From positions 1 to 50,575 of the forward strand of contig CAZSMK010000110.1 of the NCBI GenBank assembly GCA_964608095.1: DNA of 50,575 bases, written 5' to 3'. Position numbers and translations under genes: made by a program. The notes under the pieces are model-generated. The model was not told the origin of the DNA. It made no database searches and worked only from the letters and a program-made list of their open reading frames with translations. Origin of the DNA: CAZSMK01 sp964608095 (GTDB lineage Bacteria; Sumerlaeota; Sumerlaeia; MWCT01; JAGHBZ01). Below are positions 27,354 through 35,442 of this stretch, piece after piece (position 1 is the first letter of the stretch; the number at the start of each line of letters is the position of its first letter).

Positions 27354-28895
27354 ATGAGCGAAAAATTCTACATCTCAACACCCCTTTATTATGTTAACGA
27401 TGTTCCTCATCTCGGGCATATCTTTGAAGCCATAGGAATCGATGTGCTTGCACGGTTCCGGCGACTTCAAGGATATGACGTCTTTTTTATCACTGGTACG
27501 GATGAACATGGGATGAAGATTCAAAGCGAAGCGGAACGACAAGGCGTTGTACCACAGGAATTTGTGGATAAGATGGCGCACATGTTCAAGGAAATATGGA
27601 AAGAAGCGGAAATCTCCTACGATTATTTTATTCGCACAACAGAAGAACGTCATCGGGAATCCGTAATCAAATTTTTCCGCACGGTTCGCGACAATGGCGA
27701 TATTTATAAAGGCATCTATGAAGGTATGTATTGTACGCCGTGTGAGACGTTCTGGAGCGAATCGCAACTCAAAGAAGGTAACTTGTGCCCCGAATGCGGC
27801 AGACCGACAGTCAAGAACCGCGAAGAAGCGTTGTTCTTTCGTTTATCGAAATATCGTGACTGGCTGCTCGACCATATCCAGTCAAATCCCGGGTTCATTA
27901 AACCTGCGTTCAGGGCAAAGGAGATGATCAATTCTTTTCTCAAACCGGGCTTGAGCGACCTTTGTATAAGTCGCACGACCGTGAAATGGGGAATCCCCGC
28001 GCCCGACGAGGAAGGGCACGTCATCTATGTCTGGTTCGATGCGCTCATCAACTATGTGAGCGGCATCGGGTATGCGGACGACGAAGATCAATTCAACCAC
28101 TATTGGCCTGCCGACGTTCACGTAGTGGGAAAAGATATCCTCAAGTTTCATACCACCATCTGGCCCGCGATGTTAAAAGCCGCAGGACTGGAACCACCAA
28201 AACAAGTCTTCGGTCACGGTTTTGTGACTGTTAAAGAAGAAAAGATGTCGAAATCCAAAGGCAACATTATCGATCCAGGAGTTTATTTCAAGACGTACGG
28301 CGCTGATCCGCTCAGATATTATCTTCTTCGCGAGATCAATTATGCAGTTGATGGCATGTTCAGCGATGAAGGCTTCAAAATTAGGTATAATGCCGACCTT
28401 GCCAATGATCTCGGTAATCTCTTGAATCGTTCGATGGCAATGATAGAAAAATACAGCGATGGAATTATTATTCGGAAGACCGGCGAAGAAGGCGCCACGG
28501 AACAGGAAATTATTCAGTCATTCAACGAGCTTTACGACCTCTACGAACGGAGTATGCCGGAGTTTGAATATAACGTCGTTCTTGCCGCTACATGGGACGT
28601 CATCAATAAGCTCAACAAATACGTAAACGACAGGGCGCCGTGGGTGATTGCCAAAGATGCTGCGCGACGAGATGAACTCGAAATTGTTCTTTACACTATA
28701 GCGGAAGGACTCAGAAACGTCGCCACGCTGATTTATCCATTTATACCGTCTACGGCTGCCCGTATCTGGTTGCAGCTCGGTGTTGTAAAAAAAATCGAGG
28801 AGGCTGCGTGGGAGGACCATCGCCGGTGGGGGTGGCTCCCTGATAACCTCCATATCGGCAAGTCTACGCCCCTTTTCCCCCGGATCGAATCTTAA
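27354..28895 (+). CDS. metG: Methionyl-tRNA synthetase
   Basis: 513 residues, class I synthetase of the short form without the C-terminal tRNA-binding EMAP domain. HIGH motif as HLGH (19-22), zinc knuckle C127-C130-C145-C148, TGTDEHGMKI (48-57), KMSKS at 297-301, then the helical anticodon-binding domain. It charges tRNA-Met with methionine. The ribosome site GGAGCAG lies inside the end of ricT. A terminator hairpin follows at 28939. Confidence 0.97.
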   Translation: MSEKFYISTPLYYVNDVPHLGHIFEAIGIDVLARFRRLQGYDVFFITGTDEHGMKIQSEAERQGVVPQEFVDKMAHMFKEIWKEAEISYDYFIRTTEERHRESVIKFFRTVRDNGDIYKGIYEGMYCTPCETFWSESQLKEGNLCPECGRPTVKNREEALFFRLSKYRDWLLDHIQSNPGFIKPAFRAKEMINSFLKPGLSDLCISRTTVKWGIPAPDEEGHVIYVWFDALINYVSGIGYADDEDQFNHYWPADVHVVGKDILKFHTTIWPAMLKAAGLEPPKQVFGHGFVTVKEEKMSKSKGNIIDPGVYFKTYGADPLRYYLLREINYAVDGMFSDEGFKIRYNADLANDLGNLLNRSMAMIEKYSDGIIIRKTGEEGATEQEIIQSFNELYDLYERSMPEFEYNVVLAATWDVINKLNKYVNDRAPWVIAKDAARRDELEIVLYTIAEGLRNVATLIYPFIPSTAARIWLQLGVVKKIEEAAWEDHRRWGWLPDNLHIGKSTPLFPRIES

Positions 28896-28938
28896 AAAGC
28901 CGGTGTTAAAACAAGGCAACCTTTCTTTACTCCATAAG

Positions 28939-28973
28939 AAACCCTTCGAGGGTTTTCGGGAATTTTTCTTCAG
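28939..28973 (+). terminator. Rho-independent terminator of metG, between convergent genes
   Basis: Stem AAACCCT / AGGGTTT (28939-28945 and 28949-28955) with a TCG loop, then TTCGGGAATTTTTCTTC. The U-rich tail on the plus strand fits metG; the stem would also act, more weakly, on the hydrolase gene from the other side. Confidence 0.75.
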
Positions 28974-28974
28974 C

Positions 28975-29886
28975 TCAAAGCCATGTATCAAGAAAGGCAA
29001 GGATATCGCGACGCATCTCTGCGGTTTCCTCATGGCCGCACTCATAGCGTTTCAGGCTCCACGCCCCCTCCGCTCCTTTAACTCCATAGACACGCCGTAA
29101 CTCGTTGTCGATTCGATCGAGACCACGGACGGGAGTTAACGGGTCATGGATACCGGCAACGCTGAGATGAGGACGTGGCGCGATCAGGGAATTGATCAGG
29201 GAAGTTGAAAACTTTTTAAGTAGACCGGGGACATAATAATAGACGCCATGCAGATCAAGACCGACGGTTTCTATCAATGTATGGAAGTCAGTTAAGCAAC
29301 AAATATCGACACACACCTTTACTTCTGTATCTAGCGCTGCGACCCACCATGCCATGGTACTGCCCATGGACATACCGAGCGTCCCGATTCGCGAACGGTC
29401 TATGTCCGGTCTCGACCGCAAATACTTCAACGCACGGAGACTATCATATACCATCATACCCCACATGACCTGCCCGTTCCACAGCATCTTTTTGAATAGT
29501 TCCGATTCTGTTGCATGGCTTCTTTCACCGAAACACCACGCATCGATACACAATGCGGCAATACCTCGAGCCGTAAGCGCCTCTGCGTACGGCGGGCTGT
29601 GAAGAATCCGACGTCCCTTGATCAGCTCATCCTTACCCAATATGTACTCACCCCCATGGGCATGGTTGTAAAGGATGACAGGGAAAGGCTCTGAATCCGT
29701 AGCGGGATATACGAAATACGCAGGTACCGGCTCGATACCGTTGAGATCAAGAATAAGTTTCTCCAGCACATACTCTTTGTGCTGCTCGCGGGATACCACG
29801 GTCGTTGAAATCTCTGACGAAGGTTCAGGGAGGTCTCCAAGAAGATTATAGAGCTCTTTTCTCATACTCTGCTGATCGTTGTTCAT
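28975..29886 (-). CDS. Alpha/beta hydrolase (dienelactone hydrolase / acetyl-xylan esterase-like)
   Basis: 303 residues. Nucleophile elbow GMSMG (Ser in TLGMSMGSTMAWW), a candidate acid in a late strand (HDPLTPVRG) and His in CGHEE near the C-terminus, the standard triad order. Oxyanion region YNHAHGG. No signal peptide, so cytoplasmic. ATG preceded by AAGGATTAGGGA. No operon partner: convergent with metG and a 277 bp repeat-bearing spacer behind. Substrate cannot be told; an ester or carboxylic-ester hydrolase is most likely. Confidence 0.87.
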   Translation of the reverse strand: MNNDQQSMRKELYNLLGDLPEPSSEISTTVVSREQHKEYVLEKLILDLNGIEPVPAYFVYPATDSEPFPVILYNHAHGGEYILGKDELIKGRRILHSPPYAEALTARGIAALCIDAWCFGERSHATESELFKKMLWNGQVMWGMMVYDSLRALKYLRSRPDIDRSRIGTLGMSMGSTMAWWVAALDTEVKVCVDICCLTDFHTLIETVGLDLHGVYYYVPGLLKKFSTSLINSLIAPRPHLSVAGIHDPLTPVRGLDRIDNELRRVYGVKGAEGAWSLKRYECGHEETAEMRRDILAFLDTWL

Positions 29887-29955
29887 TCCCTAATCCTTAC
29901 AAAGGTAAGAAGTGCACAATTTTAAGGTTTGGGTGCACGGGTGTTGCACGCGCTG

Positions 29956-30018
29956 CGTAAAAAGTTAACAATTCCATCACTACCCAAACTGTAAACTGAA
30001 GGTCTGACCCCCATAAGT
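29956..30018. repeat. 63-bp direct repeat, copy 1
   Basis: Starts CGTAAAAAGTTAAC and ends CCCCCATAAGT. It matches copy 2 (30096-30158) in 62 of 63 bases, exactly 140 bp apart. Both contain AAACTGTAAACTGAAGG and the small palindrome GGTCTGACC. Intergenic, between the hydrolase and glutamate synthase genes. Confidence 0.9.
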
Positions 30019-30022
30019 CACT

Positions 30023-30062
30023 AAACTGTAAACTGAAGGGCTGACCCCATAACCCCCATAAG
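30023..30062. repeat. Partial, decayed copies of the same repeat
   Basis: 30023-30052 repeats AAACTGTAAACTGAAGG then GCTGACCCCAT with one substitution and one base lost against the long copies; 30053-30062 repeats CCCCCATAAGG again. So the spacer was built by repeated duplication of one sequence. Confidence 0.75.
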
Positions 30063-30095
30063 GCCCATTTGTCCCATGGGTCCTATTCCGCATGA

Positions 30096-30158
30096 CGTAA
30101 AAAGTTAACAATCCCATCACTACCCAAACTGTAAACTGAAGGTCTGACCCCCATAAGT
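30096..30158. repeat. 63-bp direct repeat, copy 2
   Basis: Second full copy, one mismatch (T to C at the 17th to 18th base) from copy 1. Its end lies 5 bp from the stop codon of the GXGXG glutamate synthase gene, so it forms the 3' untranslated end of that operon. No terminal inverted repeats or ORF, so not an insertion sequence. Confidence 0.9.
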
Positions 30159-30163
30159 GAAAA

Positions 30164-30952
30164 TCAGGGCTGGTTTACGTACAGTTTTCCATACGGTCGA
30201 TGCGTAAGAGGTACGTATTTATAAAAAGGCGCCTCGAGTATTTGTTTCGCATCGAGGTTGAAGTCCGATGAGAATTCTGTCACCAGCTCGTGCACGATTT
30301 TCATATCCCTTTCAGTGGTATCGACCAGCGCAGGTTCACGCCCCAGTTTATGTTCTGGAATCGGCACACCGCGTGTTATTATCATCCCGCCGTGCATTCC
30401 TGTGCCTGTCCAGTCACCGACAATGTCTTCGGGATTATCACAGTTGAGCCCGAGAACCAACAAGACACCTCCCGCCATATATTCGCCGAGAAAATCACCG
30501 GTCGTTTCTCCGACGACAATCGCCGGTACAAGATTTCTATACTCTTTCATGTGGATTCCCACGCGGTAGCCGACGTCGCCTTTTACGAAGACTTTGCCGC
30601 CTCGCATTCCATAGCCCAACACGTCCGAGGCATGACCATGGATCACGACCTTACCGGAATTCATGGTATTGGCGACTTGTTCCTGTGCGTTACCGAACAC
30701 GACGATCTCGGCGCCGTTCAAAAAAGAGGCCAGATTGTTACCCGGTGTCCCACGCATAACGATCCGGGCTTGTTTCGATATCCCGTTTGCAATGTAGCGT
30801 TGACCGTTTATGTTGATGAGCTCAACCGTGTGTGCGCCGTTATTTAAAAAACTATTTATTGTCTGGTTCAACTGTTTGTAATACATATCGCGGGCATCGA
30901 TCTCGACACGTTCTTGTTTTTCTTTGTTTGGTACGTTCATTGCCTTACCCAT
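30164..30952 (-). CDS. Glutamate synthase GXGXG-domain subunit (GltB C-terminal domain)
   Basis: 262 residues. Right-handed beta helix of the GXGXG fold with its glycine-rich turns: SGKVVIHGHASDVLGYGMRG (part), GGKVFVKGDVGYRVGIHMKEY, TGDFLGEYMAGG. In bacterial GltB this is domain 4, here a separate gene as in many archaea and anaerobes. It has a structural role joining the amidotransferase and synthase parts. ATG follows GGGAG at 11 nt. Last gene of the hdrBC-glt run; 75 bp after the FMN subunit gene. Confidence 0.93.
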   Translation of the reverse strand: MGKAMNVPNKEKQERVEIDARDMYYKQLNQTINSFLNNGAHTVELININGQRYIANGISKQARIVMRGTPGNNLASFLNGAEIVVFGNAQEQVANTMNSGKVVIHGHASDVLGYGMRGGKVFVKGDVGYRVGIHMKEYRNLVPAIVVGETTGDFLGEYMAGGVLLVLGLNCDNPEDIVGDWTGTGMHGGMIITRGVPIPEHKLGREPALVDTTERDMKIVHELVTEFSSDFNLDAKQILEAPFYKYVPLTHRPYGKLYVNQP

Positions 30953-31027
30953 GGTTTGTTAACTCCCGCTATAACAATACTTGTATGCCATAATACATGG
31001 CAAGTCGACAAAAAAGTCGCGGTCTTT

Positions 31028-32548
31028 CTACTCACCAGCGTGTTTAATTCCGAGAATACGTAGCTCCGTCTCATTTAAGCCGATACCGCGTAAGCGGTCT
31101 CTACTTCCCCTGAATGATTCCACCGCATTAACCCCGAGCAAGCCCAGAATCTCTTTGAGTTCATGGCTCCAGGCGGTTATGAGGTTGGTAAGGCGTTCCG
31201 CTCCCCATTCCGGGTCGAGGCGCCGCGTAAGCTCCGGTCGTTGCGTGGCTATTCCCCATGAACAGTTGCCTGTATGACATTGTTGACACATATGACATCC
31301 GAGCGCGATAAGAGCGGCAGTAGAAATTGCAACAGCATCAGCGCCCAGGCCGATTGCCTTGATCATATCGGCTGCGCTCCTTATTCCACCTGCGGCAACG
31401 ATGGAGACCTGATTTCGGATGCCTTCTTTACGTAAGCGGTCATCCACGGCAGCCAGGGCGAGTTCAATAGGAATGCCGACATTGTCACGCACTGATTTAG
31501 GCGCGGCGCCGGTTCCCCCCCTGAATCCGTCTATATAAATAACATCGGCGCCCGCACGCGTTATTCCGCTCGCTATGGCAGCCACATTATGAACCGCGCT
31601 TATCTTGATGCAGACCGGTTTTTCGTACCGGGTTGCTTCCTTCAGTGAGAAAATCAGCTGGCGCAGGTCTTCAATTGAGTAGATGTCATGATGAGGTGCG
31701 GGACTCAAGGCATCGGTGCCTATCGGTATCATTCGGGTCTCACTCACGTAGGATGTGACCTTTTCCCCGGGGAGATGTCCCCCGATACCGGGCTTGGCGC
31801 CTTGACCGATTTTTATCTCTATCATGGCGGAACGTTCCAGATATTCCCGGTTGACGCCAAACCTGCCCGAGGCACATTGCACTATAATGTTGTCGCTGTA
31901 AGGGTAAAGTTCTTTATGCAACCCGCCTTCACCTGTGTTCATAAGAATACCGCACCGTTTCGCCGCCATTGCCAGCGCTTTATGGACGTTGAGTGAGACG
32001 GAGCCGAATGACATCCCACCGAAAATAATCGGCGTTTCCAACCGGACATTTTTGGGGATTTTCGTCTTCAATCTATAGTGGCCTTCTTCCCCTTTTTCAA
32101 CTTCCAGCTTGTCAGGTTTTCGACCCAGAAAGGTGCGAAGCTCCATCGGTTCACGCAAGGGATCGATAGAGGGATTGGTCACCTGGCAGGCATCGATGAC
32201 TATATGGTCGAAGTAAGCCTTGAACGGCAGTTCGTTTCCCATACTTGCAAGGACGACGGCGCCTGTCTCGGACTGGCAGTAAATCTCCTCGATTGCATTG
32301 GATGTCCAATAGGGATGAGGGCGAAAGGTAAGTTCTCTACTCTTTATAGTAATCGCCCCTTCAGGACACACACTCACACACCGATGGCACGCGACACATT
32401 TTTCGCCTATACCAACGACGCCATTCTCGAAGGTCAGTGCGTCGAAGCCGCATGCAAGAATGCAGCGTTTGCAACGCCGGCATAATTCCTTATCAATAAC
32501 CTGTCGAAACTTTGGCCTGATGAGACTTTTATTTGCGGGAGACGGCAT
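31028..32548 (-). CDS. Glutamate synthase FMN domain with N-terminal ferredoxin (archaeal-type GltB2)
   Basis: 506 residues. Two [4Fe-4S] motifs at the N-terminus, C23-C26-C29-C33 and C51-C54-C57-C61. The FMN-binding synthase barrel follows, with ETPIIFGGMSFGSVS, GEGGLHKEL, QGAKPGIGGHLPG, DVIYIDGFRGGTGAAPKS and the 3Fe-4S region CHMCQQCHTGNCSWGIATQRP. It makes two glutamates from 2-oxoglutarate and ammonia channelled from the amidotransferase subunit. The start lies within the previous gene (20 bp overlap) with strong AGGAGG, so coupled translation. The ferredoxin domain would receive electrons; no GltD-type flavoprotein gene is in the window. Confidence 0.95.
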   Translation of the reverse strand: MPSPANKSLIRPKFRQVIDKELCRRCKRCILACGFDALTFENGVVGIGEKCVACHRCVSVCPEGAITIKSRELTFRPHPYWTSNAIEEIYCQSETGAVVLASMGNELPFKAYFDHIVIDACQVTNPSIDPLREPMELRTFLGRKPDKLEVEKGEEGHYRLKTKIPKNVRLETPIIFGGMSFGSVSLNVHKALAMAAKRCGILMNTGEGGLHKELYPYSDNIIVQCASGRFGVNREYLERSAMIEIKIGQGAKPGIGGHLPGEKVTSYVSETRMIPIGTDALSPAPHHDIYSIEDLRQLIFSLKEATRYEKPVCIKISAVHNVAAIASGITRAGADVIYIDGFRGGTGAAPKSVRDNVGIPIELALAAVDDRLRKEGIRNQVSIVAAGGIRSAADMIKAIGLGADAVAISTAALIALGCHMCQQCHTGNCSWGIATQRPELTRRLDPEWGAERLTNLITAWSHELKEILGLLGVNAVESFRGSRDRLRGIGLNETELRILGIKHAGE

Positions 32549-33665
32549 TTTCCGGTTCCTCCTTCAACTCAGCAATAACAGGGTGCCCGGCACGGGGATT
32601 CCACGACCGCTCAACATCAGGAACAATTTCGCGAATTGCCGATTCCTCGCTACTCACGAAGACACGATCACCCTTTCTTGCGGCGACCATGGGGCGAAGT
32701 TTTATTCGGTCGTTTATTCCTACCATACCTCGCGACCAGGCGACAATAATCGAGAACGGACCGTTCACCAACAGACTTCCATACACCATTCGTATTGCTT
32801 CGAGCAGTTCTTTTTCCTTTTCAGGAAGCCGGTCGATAGTTTTCCAGAAGGGTGCGGCAATTGCTTTCAGGGCGAGTTCAAGGGGGAATTTATGTTTCCT
32901 GACCAGCAGATCGATGATATAGCACATTACCTCCGTGTCGGTCATTAAGGTGCATCGGTAGCCGAACATTTCGAGGTGGCGTTTATTAATTCCATACGAG
33001 GAAATCTCGCCGTTGTGGGTAACAGCCCAGTCGAGGAGGGTAAAGGGATGAGCCCCGCCCCACCAGCCGGGTGAATTGGTCGGAAATCTCGCATGGGCTA
33101 CCCACAGATACCCTGTGTAGTCGGCAATCTTGAAAAATTCCGCCAGGTCCTCGGCATAACCTACTCCCTTAAATACCCCCATGTTCTTCCCGCTGGAAAC
33201 AACGTATGCTCCCTGTACTTTTTCGTTTATGTCCATCACAGATTTCACAACATAATCATCGTCGCTCAAATCCTGTTCAAGAGGAGCCTTGTTGGTTTTA
33301 ACGAAATAGCGCCATAGCAGAGGTGGAATAATCCGGGGACGCTCCTCCTCGGGATTTATTCCTGCGGATGACCGTGTATACTGCAATTTATGAGGATCAA
33401 CGGGAATGGCTTCGCCCTGCTCGATATGAAATTTTTCATGTAAAATCGATTCCGTCTCTTCCCGCACGTGATCGTTATTATAAAGAAGATGAAAGGCATA
33501 AAAATCTTTATATTCCGGATAACATCCATAGACGACAAATCCACCGCCAAGCCCATTTCCCCGGTCATGCATCGCGGCTATCGCGTGCTGAACTTCTTCT
33601 CCGCTGAAGACTTTCCCGCGTTGATCAAGAATTCCTATATGTCCGCAACCCGATATATCACGCAT
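32529..33665 (-). CDS. Class II glutamine amidotransferase subunit of glutamate synthase (GltB1)
   Basis: 378 residues. The N-terminal nucleophile Cys is residue 7 (MRDISGC-GHIGIL), so a six-residue leader must be removed if it acts as an Ntn hydrolase, as in the related archaeal-type family. Further motifs: DRGNGLGGGFVVYG, WVAHARFPTNSPGWWGGAHPF (part), WAVTHNGEISSYG and MTDTEVMCYIIDLL, all of the GATase-II fold. It releases ammonia from glutamine for the synthase domain. The stop overlaps the start of GltB2; it starts 2 bp after the HdrBC gene. Confidence 0.93.
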   Translation of the reverse strand: MRDISGCGHIGILDQRGKVFSGEEVQHAIAAMHDRGNGLGGGFVVYGCYPEYKDFYAFHLLYNNDHVREETESILHEKFHIEQGEAIPVDPHKLQYTRSSAGINPEEERPRIIPPLLWRYFVKTNKAPLEQDLSDDDYVVKSVMDINEKVQGAYVVSSGKNMGVFKGVGYAEDLAEFFKIADYTGYLWVAHARFPTNSPGWWGGAHPFTLLDWAVTHNGEISSYGINKRHLEMFGYRCTLMTDTEVMCYIIDLLVRKHKFPLELALKAIAAPFWKTIDRLPEKEKELLEAIRMVYGSLLVNGPFSIIVAWSRGMVGINDRIKLRPMVAARKGDRVFVSSEESAIREIVPDVERSWNPRAGHPVIAELKEEPENAVSRK

Positions 33666-33667
33666 AA

Positions 33668-35005
33668 TTAATCCCCTGAGTGTAATTTTTTCAGCAGTTT
33701 TGCCAGGTCTTTATCGCCCGATTCCGGCAGATCGGGGAGATTAAGCTTCCTTCTCAATCGTTGTTGAACCTCAGCGAGCACACCCTTCTGTTCAAACATA
33801 TCGGCGCCCATCTTGAGCATTTTAGGCATAATACCCCGACGCATAGCTTCCCGGCGTAAATACTCAAAAATGTTTTCCATGCTCAGTTTCTGGGGGCATA
33901 GCTCTGAGCATGTATGACACTGGACACACAACCAGAATCCTCCCTCTTCAAGCGCATCATCCAAACGACCTTTTAATAACAGTCCCAGTATGTGTTGTGG
34001 GTCAAACCTTTCATCAATCAAGGCAACCGGGCAGTCGTCCACGCACGCGCCACATTCGTAACAATTTCTCACGAGATCAAGGTCGATAAGGGTTTGCGCC
34101 TTCTCATACTCCTTGAGGTTCTCTTCATAGCGTTGCAAGAACCTTTCCGTTGAAACCCTGTGTTCATATAACCCGATATCCTGTGCATTTAACCCAACGC
34201 TCAACGCAATCAATTCGGTTAAAAACATAACGGGAATGTTATATTCCTCACCCTGTCGTTGAAGCAGGAACTGGCGTTGATCGAATTGCATGAAGCATGC
34301 AGGACAGCATACGGTCAATGCGTCATAGCCATGACTGCTCACGTCCAGGAGTTTTGTCCGCATCATCTGTAAAGAATCGTCCATGGCATCGACACGAGCC
34401 AACTCCTGTCCGCAACACATCTCCCGCGTAGCATAGTCGGGGAAGTCGGCTGAGAGTGCGTCGAGGATATCCTCGAATTGTTGGGAGACCGGTGTCCCGC
34501 CAAACATCGCAGGGGTATGCGGATGGTCTAAATGGCATCCCGCATGTACCGCCACCTGCATCCCTACCAACGGCTTTATCACACGCTCTTGAATCCTGTT
34601 CACCCCGACATCCTGGTGCAAGAACTCAACGATATGTTTTACGCGAATACTCCCCTCATAATGCAAACCGGCATGTTCGAGTAAGGCATTTATCCGTGCC
34701 CGTTTTTCCGGGGATTCCGCCAGCTCGACATAAGCCGTCTTCAACGTACTTGAACATCCATTACATGGCGTAACAAGAATCCCGTGAGGGTCGTGTTTCT
34801 CGGCAACCGCCAGGTTACGAGCTGCAGTAAGGAGCCAGATGTCTTCCCCCATGGATTTGACCAATGCGGCTTCAGGACAGCAGGTAAAACCGGGTATGTC
34901 TATAATGTTTATATTGAGGTGACTCATAAGGAGCCGGATGTTTTTTTCGATAAAAGGGAGCCGCGCAGGTATTTGACAACCCCAGAAGTAAATATTCGTG
35001 GCCAT
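33668..35005 (-). CDS. HdrB-HdrC fusion protein, glutamate synthase operon
   Basis: 445 residues. Two CCG domains (HdrB): C10, C42-C43, C81xxC84, and C157, C197-C198, C234xxC237, the pattern that binds the noncubane [4Fe-4S] pair of heterodisulfide reductase. The HdrC-like part follows: C315-C318-C321-C325 and C360-C363-C366-C370, two [4Fe-4S] clusters, then a basic C-terminal helix bundle. In methanogens and relatives HdrBC reduces CoM-S-S-CoB with help from HdrA; this protein has no HdrA and no membrane segment. It is the first gene of the operon with the three glutamate synthase parts, so an electron input to GltB2 is the leading inference. Promoter at 35041-35068. Confidence 0.88.
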   Translation of the reverse strand: MATNIYFWGCQIPARLPFIEKNIRLLMSHLNINIIDIPGFTCCPEAALVKSMGEDIWLLTAARNLAVAEKHDPHGILVTPCNGCSSTLKTAYVELAESPEKRARINALLEHAGLHYEGSIRVKHIVEFLHQDVGVNRIQERVIKPLVGMQVAVHAGCHLDHPHTPAMFGGTPVSQQFEDILDALSADFPDYATREMCCGQELARVDAMDDSLQMMRTKLLDVSSHGYDALTVCCPACFMQFDQRQFLLQRQGEEYNIPVMFLTELIALSVGLNAQDIGLYEHRVSTERFLQRYEENLKEYEKAQTLIDLDLVRNCYECGACVDDCPVALIDERFDPQHILGLLLKGRLDDALEEGGFWLCVQCHTCSELCPQKLSMENIFEYLRREAMRRGIMPKMLKMGADMFEQKGVLAEVQQRLRRKLNLPDLPESGDKDLAKLLKKLHSGD

Positions 35006-35442
35006 CTGTTTTTACTCACTTGATTAAGTATAATGTCCCTATTCTACTTTTTTCCTGAAAATGGTCAAATAAAAAGTTAATATAAGGCAAAATTTCTTTT
35101 TATTCGTGAATCTTTCCTTCCCTTCTCTATCCCTTTCCTTCGACAGTTCTTTTTATCAAAACACAACAATTTGAATCTTCGGGCAACAATTCGAAAGAAT
35201 ACGAGTACTTTACCTTCTCACTATGTGCTATGCAAGTCCGATCTCGCGAACCGCACATGAACCGGGAAAATTCATTCATCAAAATGGAGCTGAAGCAGGT
35301 GCAGAAGATTCGATGCAAAAGGAAAAACAACCTTTTTCGTCCCTTGTGAATCGTGCTCTTTCGGTTTGACACATCCCTGGACAAAAGCGTAAAATTAAAT
35401 CAGTTTATTCCGTTGTTTTTTCAGATATTGAGCTGTACTGAT
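35006..35442. other. Divergent spacer of about 435 bp
   Basis: Holds the promoter for the hdrBC-glt operon at its left edge. The right part contains a duplicated CAACAATT (35163 and 35183) and an A/T-rich stretch, but no gene or strong terminator. The transferase gene on the plus strand begins at 35443; no clear promoter for it was seen. Confidence 0.6.
35041..35068 (-). promoter_or_regulatory. Promoter of the hdrBC-glutamate synthase operon
   Basis: On the minus strand TTGACC (35063-35068), a 16 bp spacer and TAGAAT (35041-35046), each 5 of 6 to the sigma-70 consensus, about 35 bp before the ATG. A weak GAG ribosome site follows. Good but not perfect. Confidence 0.6.

Noticed and set aside
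29956..30158. Spaced 63-bp repeats as a possible CRISPR array
   Set aside because: Only two full copies, the unit is too long, the spacing (77 bp) holds partial copies of the same repeat rather than a unique spacer, and no cas genes are near.
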